DNA from: Aquila chrysaetos chrysaetos
Taxonomy: Eukaryota > Chordata > Aves > Accipitriformes > Accipitridae
DNA length: 64,000 nucleotides
Assembly: GCF_900496995.4 (NCBI RefSeq)
Contig: NC_044009.1
Location: 35,859,505-35,923,504, forward strand
Reading direction: 5' to 3'
The notes under the pieces were generated by a model. The model searched no databases. It saw only the letters and a list, made by a program, of their open reading frames with translations, and was not told the origin of the DNA. Below, piece after piece: positions 45,805-64,000 of the stretch. Each line of letters begins with the position of its first letter. The stretch's first letter is position 1. The position numbers were made by a program, and so were the translations under genes.

Positions 45805-46135
45805 GTAAGAATCTAATCAGGGTCCTTTTCCTTAATAAATCATGCGTCTTAATCCAACGCCCTCCTTCCTGCTCTAATAACTCCCGGCGCTGGGCCCCAC
45901 AGCCACAACAATGCGGCTAATGGAACGATTTATTTTCATAATGGTGCTGGTGGGGAGAAGGGGCGGACGGGGTGGGGGCAGCACGCTCTGGGGCAGGAGT
46001 TTCTAATTAGTGAATGAAATTTGATGTAAGGCTGGAGGAAGATGGATTCGCTGCCTGACAAGGGGCCTTTCAGCTCATCAAAGCACCCAAACAGGGAGGT
46101 AAATTAAATTATTTCTAATTCTTCACTAACCTCCA
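45805..46135. promoter_or_regulatory. Strong candidate homeodomain-rich enhancer
   Basis: The densest TAAT cluster in the intergenic region: CTAATCAG, CCTTAATAAATCATG, CTTAATCC, CTAATAAC, GCTAATGG, ATTTATTTTCATAATGG, the palindrome CTAATTAG at 46003-46010 and TAAATTAAATTATTTC with TCTAATTC. About 330 bases, noncoding. Confidence 0.48.
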
Positions 46136-47264
46136 GGGAGTCACCCTTCCACCAGCAAAAGGTGGGTCCGTTCCTGAAGTCAAGATGCGCTTGAAGGACT
46201 GAAGTTTAGTGGAAAGGACTGGGCTCTGTGAAGGGATGGGGATGACAAGATGGGGTGGGATGGGGTGTGGTGGGACAGCAGAGGGGGACAGGCTGCCACT
46301 GACTTTGCTGGAAGAATGGGGAGGGAAAAGGTGATGATGGAGGGAAAAGTTGCAAATGGTCAATAAATGAACAACTCTGGGGACTAATGACTAATTTGCA
46401 GCCAGTTTTCCATCCATGCCTGTCACCTAACCAGACCCGGAGCAGGGCTGAAAGGAGCAGAGCAGCCCGGCAGCAAGGAAATGGCACCCCAGCCCTCAAG
46501 GGGTTTGAGCAGGGACAGCACTTGGTTTTGAAGGGGTGACTGATGCTGAAGCAGGCAAAGGGTCCAGTGCAGGGGAATGCTTCAGCAAAGACTCTTGTTC
46601 TCACAGCTCTGTACAATTTGAGGCCAATGCCAGTGATGTTAATGCACATGACATGAAAACTGTTCTTGGGATGTGCAGTGTTTTTTTCTAAATCCCCAGC
46701 TCCTGGAGTCCTGTGATGGAGACTCAATTTTTACAGAGAATAAGTGCACTCCCCGCTAGCACTCCTGCTTGCAGAGGGACCTTGCAGTGCCAACCTGCCA
46801 CTAGCCCAGATGTCCCCAATACCAGAGTGCAAAGAAAAAAGCTTGGTGCTATGGCTGAAACCAGTCCCTGGCTTTCCCTGGAGCAGGGAGCATTACAAGC
46901 TGACCTGAAAACACCTGAGGCTGCCCCACAACTCCCCTCCCTGCAGGACCAAAGAAGCCCATTCAGGGACAGCAGGCAGGTTCCTGGGGGACTTCCCATA
47001 CAAAATCATGGTCTGCATTTCCCACAAGATCTCCTGTCCTCCTAACCACACTCAGCACCGCCAAGCAGCTGTGGTTGCAGAGCAGCCCAGGGAGGGAAAT
47101 AGGGGGAATAGGTGGGCTGTGTCTTATTGCAAGGGGCTGGGGACGCATGAGATGGGGGGGCCCTGCAGTGGTGCCGGGGGCTTGCTGCAGGCTGCGGAGC
47201 ATGGTCCCCTCCCAACAGCTGAGCTAGGTGGAGCTGGGACAGGCGCAGAGCTGGCTGTGCTGAC

Positions 47265-47475
47265 CCAACACTCCAGGAATTTAATTTGTTTAATATATTC
47301 CCTGGGAAAGAAGAAAATAAATAAGTGGCACCTTGCGTGCCCCCATGTCTCACTCTCGCAACAGAGGTGTCAGCTTAACGAGCCGAAGCCCTCAGCCTGA
47401 TTAACCAGCCGCTGCTTCCGCTAATAGGGAGCCACCGAGCAGAGCAGCGTGATTGATATACGGAGAGCATTAGCC
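47265..47475. promoter_or_regulatory. Candidate enhancer with PBX-HOX word
   Basis: TTTAATTTGTTTAATATATTCC and AAAATAAATAAG at 47280-47325, GCTTAACGAG, CTGATTAACC and a PBX-HOX composite word TGATTGATAT at 47450-47459. Noncoding. Confidence 0.45.
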
Positions 47476-48114
47476 CCCGCAGCCTGGCACTGGACTGCTG
47501 GGTGGGGGCACCGTGCCCACCCCAGCCCCCCTGCTCCTGCCCTCCATACCCAGGCCCAGGTCAAGGGCAAGTCAAAGGCTCCCTCTTGCCCTGGGGTGGA
47601 TCATCCTGCCCCACCGCTCTGCAGCATAGGCAGTGCCCGGGGAGATGGAGCTGGGGCTGCTTTTGCCTCTAGAGGCAAGGATGTGCTGGCGGCTTCCCAT
47701 CGGCTGTGGGACTGTGTGGCAGCTCCTCAAAATAGGAGCTGAGGGCCAAGGCGATGCAGAGGTTTTGTGCTGAGCTCTAGGTCTTGGCCACGCTCTCCCC
47801 CATGGGCTGGGGCAGGGACGCCTGGGGAACACTGAGGCTCAGGGATGTGCTGGAGGCCACAGTGACAGCCTGGGGGGAGCCCATGAGTCTCGGCAGCTCC
47901 TTCAAGGCTTTAATCCACTGAGCCCTTACCATACTACTAGGAAGAAAACCCAAGTGTCCTGACCCCTCCCTTGTCCCATCTGTCCCTCGCTCAGGCCCTT
48001 TACAGTCCTGTTTGCCTGTCCCTCTATCTGTCCCCCCCTTATTGAGGTGTCCCTGGGTCTCACTGCAGAGACATCACCCGCTCCAGCCATCCCTGTCCCA
48101 CGGCATTGTCTGCC

Positions 48115-48300
48115 CCTGCCTTGGGAAAGCGTTAATCAGCAGCCAGGGAGACAGGGTAATAAATGGCTGTTATCTCGTTAATGAGCTGACATTAATTAGA
48201 GCCCAAGGTCCTGGGAGGAGCAGCTGATTTATCCGGTCACCCTGGGAGCAGGTTAGGAGCTGACTCCATGGAAAGGCTATTAACAGGAAAGAGGTGAGGC
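48115..48300. promoter_or_regulatory. Candidate homeodomain-rich island
   Basis: GTTAATCAGC, GGTAATAAATGGC, GTTATCTCGTTAATGAGC and ATTAATTAGAG (48191-48201), with CTGATTTATCC. Noncoding AT-rich island. Confidence 0.42.
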
Positions 48301-49944
48301 TGTGCTACTGGGGGGGGGGTGTCACCCCGCACCCATCCCTGTGCTGTGCCCCCAGAGCCCAGCCCTTCCCTCCCAGGGAGCAGCTCTGGCCTTGGGACAA
48401 GACCCAGTGAAGCAAAACCAGAAGATCCTGGAGGTGACAGGAATAAAGCAGGGCTGGAGGATCCCCCGGTGTGCCCAGCGATGGGGTGCTGGGGGTAGGA
48501 GAACCTGGCTGTGCCGGGGACACGTGGCACTGGACACAACGTGCTGGGCAAGGGCTGTGGGAGCAGGGGCATAGGGAAGCAGCAGGAGGGATGCTGTGCA
48601 TTCAGTCACTTCCCTGCTTTCCTGGATGATGCTGGGGTATGGGAGATTCTGTCTGATTAGCCTCTCCCTGTAACAACCAAGGCCTGAGGTGAGGACAGAC
48701 ATTGAGGATAAGCCCAGGTGCTGCCAGAGCTTGTTTTGAGGGCAGTAGGATGGAGGAGATCTCTGTGTGTGTGCTGTGGGCTCGTGGTGTTTCAGGATCC
48801 AAGAGGAAAGGGGTCAGGGGCTAATGGGACTGGAAATGCAGCAGTCAGACCCTGGGTCCTTGCAAGAAACAGATCTGAGCTGACTGCATGTCTCTGTCTC
48901 TTCAAGCCTTGTGTTTACAATGGGACAAGCTGTCTGTCCCCAAGCCTGAGCGCCTCTGTAGTGCATTGCTGTATCCCAGGAAGCCAAGCCAGCAGCTAAC
49001 AGAGGGGAGGGGAGCCCTAGGACATCCTTTGCCTGTCCCCTGCAGGTCTATGGCCTGATCCTGCAGGATGCTGGTGCCCCAGCCCTTCGCAGTGGCTGTG
49101 TGCTGGGATCAGAGGTGACACTTAAGAATTTCCCTGACTGTTTCTGCTGGGGCAGGCACCCTCCCTGTCCTGCAATCCTTCTTGTGCCAGTTTGCCATCC
49201 CCCTGCTCCAGGATGGGAGCTGTTAAGACGTTTTTCTGCTCAGCCTTGCCATGTCCCATCAGAGATGGGGCTGTGGATTTGAGGAATTGCTTGGCTAAAT
49301 AAACAGCTGCTCAGAAATCCCTGCAGGAGGCCTGTCTAGGAGGGACTAAGCCATGTTTGCTTTGCCTGTTAACCCCTTCGCTCGGGGCAGGTACCTGGGG
49401 CTCAGTCTGGAGGGAGGTGTGAAGGCCGGGTAAGGTGGGCAGAGGGAGCTGTGTACGCCACCAAGCCTGTGCAGTGGCAGGGACATGGAGGCATGGGGAT
49501 TTCTGCCTTCCAGGACAGCTCCTTGCCTGTCGGACCAAGCAGCTGATGTGCCAGGATGGAGAAGCCCTCAGGAGCCTGTGGCTGGCTGGCCTGGAAGTCC
49601 CTGGGGTGGGCAGGAGCAGGCAGACCCACGCAGGATGGGATGCAGGCAGGGACAGGGCATGGCAGTGACTGAGCACAGCACCGCTGGAAGCAGGCAGGGA
49701 GATGGCTTCAGCAACTTGCCTGGCACTTGTCTCCTGCCACCACCAGAGCAGGGGGAGACCCCTAAAAACGGATGAGGAGCCCTGCAAGCATTTCTGTGGG
49801 GCTCTGCGGATGGCTGCTCTGCTCCCACAACAGCAGTGTGGATGCCTCTGCCAGTGCTTCTGCAGAGGGGATGGCCACCGAGCAGCCTGGGACCCCGGAG
49901 CTGGCTGTGCCAGGTCTGACGCAGGCTGGGCTCAGCTCCCACCA

Positions 49945-50065
49945 CTGTGGGGCTGATTAAGACCCATTATCTGGTTGGTTAACGGGCCCTGGGCCACTCA
50001 CAGGTGACTTCAACTGTTCATTTAGCCACTAATCACCAGGAGGCTGGCAGTTTATTTACCTTCCC
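49945..50065. promoter_or_regulatory. Candidate regulatory island
   Basis: CTGATTAAGACCCATTATC, GGTTGGTTAACGGG, CATTTAGCCACTAATCACC and TTTATTTACC words over about 120 bases. Confidence 0.35.
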
Positions 50066-52224
50066 CACCAGCCTCCTGTGGCTTCCCAGACTCCAGAGAT
50101 AGCGGGTGGCCCTGCTGCAAGGGGAAGGGCAGCATCCCGCTATGGGCAGTAGTCAGGGCTCCCACAAAACCTGGGACACCCCAAATTGGAGCAGACCAGG
50201 GGCTCTTACACCCAGTGCTTCTCACCAGGGGCTCAGCCAGCTCTGGGCTGGAGGCTGTGGAGCACATATGAGAGTGGGACACTTCTACAGCCCCTCTCAT
50301 GGAGGAATGGCTGGGAAAATGCACGCAAGCAGGCTTACAGCCTGTGTTTCCAGCGTCGGTGATGCTTCTGGGCTGTATTTCTCCACTAGCTGGCTTGGGA
50401 CTTCAGAGTGCTGCAAGATGACCTGAGGCACCAGGGCCAGAGCAGCAAGATCCACTGCTTCCTGAGAGATGCTTTAAACAAGGTGGTTGCACTGTAGGTC
50501 TCTTACAGGGAAGTAATTTCTAAAGATGGAAAGCTCTGGGGGCTGTGACCTGGGGAGTAGTTAATGCTTAGCAAGTGGGTACAGTCATCCTGGGGACAAG
50601 GAGCTCTTTCAAGGCGTAAAACCTATAGCCTGGGCAGAAATCGGGGTGCCTTCCACCTCTCTGGTACAAGCTAAGCACACTGGTTCTGGCACTGGGCCCT
50701 GTCTCAAAGGTAATTTCTACTGACTGAAGGCAGGAGGTGACCCAAACCCACCAGAAGGACCCAGTGCTAAATTGTGCATCTAGGAACAGCTGAAATGACA
50801 GGTTAGGTGGAAATCAAGACACAGCCCCAGCATGGGTCATGTCTTTATCTGATGTCTGGGATAAGGACTTGATTCTGGGAAAATGAAAGTCTGGTCCCAG
50901 CTGGTAATTTTTTTATCAGGGTATGGATTTTCCTCGGCACCCTTGACTTTGATCTTGGGGCACTTGGGTTTGCTGAAGGACGTTGCGTTGCTTCCCAAGG
51001 TGACACTGAGGAAGTGGCAGGGCTGTAAAACTGAACTGTGCTCCCAAATGCTACCTGTGACCCCCATGGCTCATTTCTGAGAGCTCAGGCACTGCTGGCG
51101 ACAGCTTGGGGAAGTATGTGAACTGCTGTAGGTAGTGTTGTGGGTCTCTACAGATGCCAAAAACGTGTGCACCAGAGCTGGGTGTCTTTGGTGGCCATGT
51201 GGGTGTTTGTTCTTCTAGTTTTAATCCTGCTGGTTGACTTCACATGGACGGAAGTTGCATGGAGACAATCCACTTGAGGTTACAGACACAGCAGAGAGCT
51301 CCAGTTGTCTAGCTGGGTACCTTCACACCAGCAATAAAAGGCTTTGCAGGGCTTATGTACACCTGCATAGATGCTGCTGTGACTGCTGCTTTCTGGTGGC
51401 TGAAAAAAAGACCAGGCTCTGAATGTTCAGCTGAGGCACATCCAGAAAATCCCCCCAAAATGCCTGGGCAAATGAAAGAGTCCCAGGAAGCCCTGGACTC
51501 TGTGAATGCTCCTGGTGCTGCCCGTTGCCCAGTGAGGGATGTTGTGATCAGGGCCCTCCCAGAGAGGTGAGGGAACTGAGGAACCTTGATGCTGCCTGGG
51601 CAGCATGGTCCTCCCACTGGTCTACACTTGCTGGACAGGAGTAGACTAAGTGGTTAAATGTGGAGGCACCTTTAGGGCACAGTCAACATGAGGTACATCA
51701 GGCAGGGGACAAATGAAGATGACGATGGGTTGGGCTTGAGCCAGCAAGGGATGTGAAGATGGGAGAAACACCCTGGCTGGTTCAGGTCTTCGAGCTTGTC
51801 CATCTAGCTCTGTATGGGGCTCAGGAGTTCTGTCCTGGATGTGACTGAAATCTTCCACAGCAGCAAGGTGGTGCTTGCTGGCCTTTTTCAGAGAGCCGGT
51901 CACTTTGGGAAGGTTCTGCTACCACTGGGTGAGCAGAGGAGGCCCTGGGGTAACCACACAGGGTGAGCTGTGGAGGGACTGGGAGCGATACGGTGCTGGC
52001 TGGGAACATCTCCTCTTAAACTCCACCTCCTCCTGAATGGGGATGCTTTCCTGGGGCAGCTCCTGCCATAGTGCCCTGCACCCCCAGGCCATGGGAACAA
52101 GCTGTCTCTCTGGCTGATATCCTGAGGTCTGCTACCTGTGGCTGATGTTCGGGGTTGCCTTGGATCCTCTCTGGAGACCCTCCTGTAGAGGAAGGATGCT
52201 GGGCAGAGGTAAGTAGCCAGGCCA

Positions 52225-52400
52225 CGGTCACATTCACTTATTACAGTCCTCAGATCTAGTTAGCAACCAGGTGAGCTGTCACCAGAGGACCTGATGGATG
52301 GGGAAGAGTTCCCTCCTTCCTGAGGCGGGAAATGAAGCTAATCAGACCTCGGACACCTTAATCCAGCTCTGATCTGATTAATGACCCTGAAGACTGTGAA
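52225..52400. promoter_or_regulatory. Candidate island with near-inverted TAATCAG pair
   Basis: CTAATCAG near 52339 and CTGATTAA near 52374 form a near-inverted pair, with CTTAATCC between them and TAGTTAGC upstream. Noncoding. Confidence 0.35.
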
Positions 52401-52717
52401 CTCATCAGCACCCTGGCATCTATCACTGCCTGCATCCCGCCCCTTCTGCTGGCCACCGCCCGGCATGGCTCTCTTGTGCACAGCCCTGGGCTCCGGCTCT
52501 CCGCCCTGCATGGCGTGTGCTGCGAGCTGGCTGCTCCAGCCCTGGACAACCCTCTTGCAGGGTCCCAGTGTTTGTGGTTGACTTGTCTGGAGGAGGGAAC
52601 TCCCTCCATGATTTTCCTAGATTTCTTCACTGGGATATTTCCACCCAGGCTTTATGGCTGGTCTGCAAAGATTTCTTGCTTGTTCAATTCAAAGGCTGCA
52701 GCTTGGCTGCTTGTACT

Positions 52718-52785
52718 CGCACCAGCCTGGGATCAGTGAATTGGGCACCAGCCTGGGATCAGTGAATTGGGCACCAGCCTGGGCT
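52718..52785. repeat. 26-bp tandem repeat, about 2.6 copies
   Basis: GCACCAGCCTGGGATCAGTG followed by AATTGG, repeated perfectly twice and partly a third time. Recent duplication. Confidence 0.9.
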
Positions 52786-54929
52786 GCTTATCCTTGGAGG
52801 AGTTGCTTGTCTTTGGAGAGCCTCCTTGGGTGTGGTGCAGGGGACTTCCATGAGGGCAGCAAGGCTGTGACTTGGTGCTGTGACCCAGATCCCCAAACGA
52901 GCCTCACTCAAGCCCTGCTGCCACTGTAGGTACAGCCACAAATGGTCTCAGGGCTTGACAGGGGTTACCCAGGCTCTCCTGGGCTGGCTACCTGCCTGTC
53001 TGCCACCCCATGGTGGTCACTGTGGTGGTGACTTCTCTGTTGTGCCCCAGTGCAGCAGCCCCATTTCTGCCTGGGGTCTCAAGGCGTGTTCCCTGTGCAA
53101 AGCTAAGGAGCCATTGCAATCCTTGGAGCCAGTCCTGGGGACTCAGATAAGGAAGCGGTGGCTCCTCCCTTGCCGCTGTCACCATTGCAGGCTATTGACC
53201 TGCAGCGGAAGAGTTGTCCTACCTTTGCTGTGCTCTCTGTTCCCTGGATACTTGTTGCAGTTTTCCCCTGTGCTTGGGAGCCAGGCTGTTCCATTCCTCC
53301 CCAGGTCTTGTCCTGCCTGTGCCTGCTGCTTGGCAGGGCTGGCTGCTCACATGGGGGGAGAAGGAAGGGACTTGGGGTCATTTTGCTTGGCAAGGACATT
53401 GACTTCTGTCCTGGGAAACCAGAGGGGGATGGATTGGGGGGGTGGAGGGAGCCCCACAGTCTCCCTGATGGTGGAGAGAGGGAATAGCAGCAGGCACAGG
53501 GGTGCTGGGAGTAGAAAGGGATGCTGTTCCACCTTCAGTACCCTCTCAGTAGGGTGTGTTATTGTGGGGTGACATCCACCTCAAATACCCTTCTGAGTGA
53601 ATCCAGCTCTGGGCTGTCCATGGGGCTGATTCCTGCCCTCTTCCCTCTGAGGGAGGCAGCTGGAAAAGAGCTGTTGTGCGTCTGTTCCCACACAAGGATT
53701 TGGGACCGCCCAATGAAGCTTGTGGGTGCTGGGCTTGGGCAATGGAAGGAGGAAGTTGTCCCACATGTTGGACCGTTGGAGCTCCCTGCAGTGGGGTGAT
53801 GGGTGTGCAGGGAGCTCAGCAGGCTCCAAACCAGACTGGATGGGCACCCCCTGGGGTTACTGAGCAGATAAAGCACAGGAGGCTGAGGAAGGCCCCTTTT
53901 GCCCCTGCCTTTCTCCCCCCTGGGCATCTGCTTGCAGCCTCTGTGGGACACAGGATACAGGGGGGTGGACCCATCTCTTGCTCAGGGAATACAGCAGTGC
54001 TGGAAATGCTGAAGGGGGAAGAAATACAGGGATGGGAGCTCCTTTGAGCTGTTGTAATATTTATAGCGGCTGCCTTGCCTTCCAAAGAGCAGGACCCATA
54101 ATCAGGCACAAACAAGCAGGGGCTTGTCTACTGTGTCAGCGTGACACAAAAAGGTGGGACCCAGTGACAGACACAGGCCCTCGATGCCAGAGGCCACAGG
54201 TGTGCTCGCACACACTGTGCCTCTCCCTGAGGGCCAGTGCCAGGGGTCTCGGCCAGCTCTGCTCCTGTTCACCCACATCTCCCAGACCAGCCAAGACTTT
54301 CCTCTCTGCCCTTCCCTGGTGCCACTCTCAAAGCTGTGACTTGTCTGGGAAAGATAAGACCGGGAAAATGAGTAACAATCTGCCTTCAGGCACCCGGTCT
54401 GCTGGCATGTTGGACAGACATGGGTGACGGAGTTCGGTGGCTTCTGTGTGTGTCCGGCTCAGGTCCGCTAATCTCCCTGGCCCAGAGTTCTGCAATGGGA
54501 AACAGCACAGCTGGGCATTGCCGGTGATCCCTGGGGGGCAGAGGAGCTTGCTGGTGAGTGAGTGCCTCTCCTGCCCTCCCAGCCAGGCGCTCTGCCCCAC
54601 AAGCATCTGGGGGCTCCGCAGAGCCAGGGCAGCACTGGAGCCCATCAGGGCTTCACCTACCTGTGCCAAAGCCCGTCTAGTCTCCCCAGATCTCCTCCAG
54701 CCGCTGCAACCGCAGACCCGCTTGCCCACCGAGGGGCTCTAAGGAAAGCAAGATTGGCTCTGGATCAGGACGATGGGCTCAGTGCCCTCGGTGGCGGGTC
54801 CTGCAGGCTGAGGGGATCCCCTGGGTGTGGGCCAGGGCTGGGCTGGGTTGCGAGGCTGCGGAAGGGGCAGAGGTATCTGGGTCAGGCCCCGGAATGTCCC
54901 CGCTGCTGTGGCCAGAGGATGAGGAAGCC

Positions 54930-55260
54930 GGAGGAGGGAGGCCGGCGGGGAGCCGGGCCGGGGCCGGCGGGGAGGCAGGCCGGGCCGGTGGGGCGGGGGG
55001 CCGGCGCGGAGCCAATGGGGAGCTGGGGCAGGTGGAGGGGGGGTTAAAACCCCCCCCCCCCGGTGCCGGCGGGCGAGCGAGTGCCCGGGAGGAGGAGCGG
55101 AGAGGAGGGCTGCCCCCGAGGGCAGCCCCGCGGAGCGCGGCGCGGCGGGGCCCCGCGGGTGGATGCCCGCCGGTGCCGGGGCTGGCCCGGTGCTGCCCGG
55201 CCGGGCTGTGCCCTGGCAGGGGAGCGGCGGGGTGCCGGGGGGGCCCGGCGGCTCCGGGCC
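54930..55260 (+). promoter_or_regulatory. MNX gene CpG island promoter and leader
   Basis: A CpG island begins near 54920. A GC box (GGGGCGGGG) at about 54990-54999, a CCAAT box at 55012-55016 and a TTAAAA word at 55044-55049 are in conventional order, predicting transcription from about 55075. A C12 run (55050-55061) separates the TTAAAA from the leader. The island continues through exon 1 to about 56450. Confidence 0.55.

Positions 55261-64000
<8,740 letters not shown>

Larger units (their letters stand above)
42256..54930. other. IHH-MNX intergenic region
   Basis: About 12.7 kb with no supported gene. It holds a series of TAAT-rich islands (42985-43140, 44535-44580, 45805-46135, 47265-47475, 48115-48300, 49945-50065, 52225-52400), a short tandem repeat at 52718-52785 and a G15 run at 44094-44108. 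Between them (for example 50070-52220 and 52790-54900) nothing was recognised. Confidence 0.6.

Noticed and set aside
55063..55260. In-frame upstream extension of MNX2
   Set aside because: Begins at a non-ATG codon with Gly/Arg/Ala-rich sequence; MNX proteins start at the MEKS block.

Overview
The window is nuclear DNA from a land vertebrate, most likely a bird or other sauropsid. It is intron-containing, GC-rich and poor in interspersed repeats. Three protein-coding genes can be recognised from splice-compatible exons, all on the + strand: the 3' end of NHEJ1 (XLF, a DNA end-joining factor), a complete Indian hedgehog gene (IHH), and the 5' two exons of an MNX-class homeobox gene. The last is best read as MNX2 (chick MNR2), a paralogue of MNX1/HB9 that mammals lack. 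Together with low repeat content, this favours a bird.

Layout. 1-23805 appears to be intron of NHEJ1: no earlier NHEJ1 exon was recognised, but there are at least a dozen AT-rich, motif-dense islands standing out from GC-rich DNA. 23806-24636 carries the last three NHEJ1 coding exons, followed by a 3' UTR with a polyadenylation signal near 24990. 25010-29900 is intergenic and holds two candidate regulatory islands. IHH has a CpG-rich promoter and leader (about 29370-30191), exon 1 (30192-30494), exon 2 (36488-36749), exon 3 (40006-40668) and a long 3' UTR ending near 42255. Its exon 3 is interrupted by a single-base frameshift in a run of 13 G, probably a sequence error. 42256-54950 is intergenic with about seven TAAT-rich islands. 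The MNX gene has a promoter with GC box, CCAAT box and TTAAAA, exon 1 (55261-55696) and exon 2 (63432-63592). Its last coding exon, with homeodomain helix 3, lies beyond the window.

How the parts relate. NHEJ1 is a housekeeping DNA-repair gene whose introns in mammals host enhancers of its neighbour IHH; the island pattern here suggests the same bystander arrangement. IHH and the MNX gene lie head to tail about 13 kb apart, mirroring the SHH-MNX1 linkage on human chromosome 7, which is much looser. The islands between and within them could serve either gene. No mobile element, CRISPR array, tRNA or rRNA gene was confidently found. Repeats are mostly GC-rich minisatellites, one (AC)16 microsatellite, and long G or C homopolymers. 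Regulatory islands are inferred from base composition and motif words only, since no alignment could be run.
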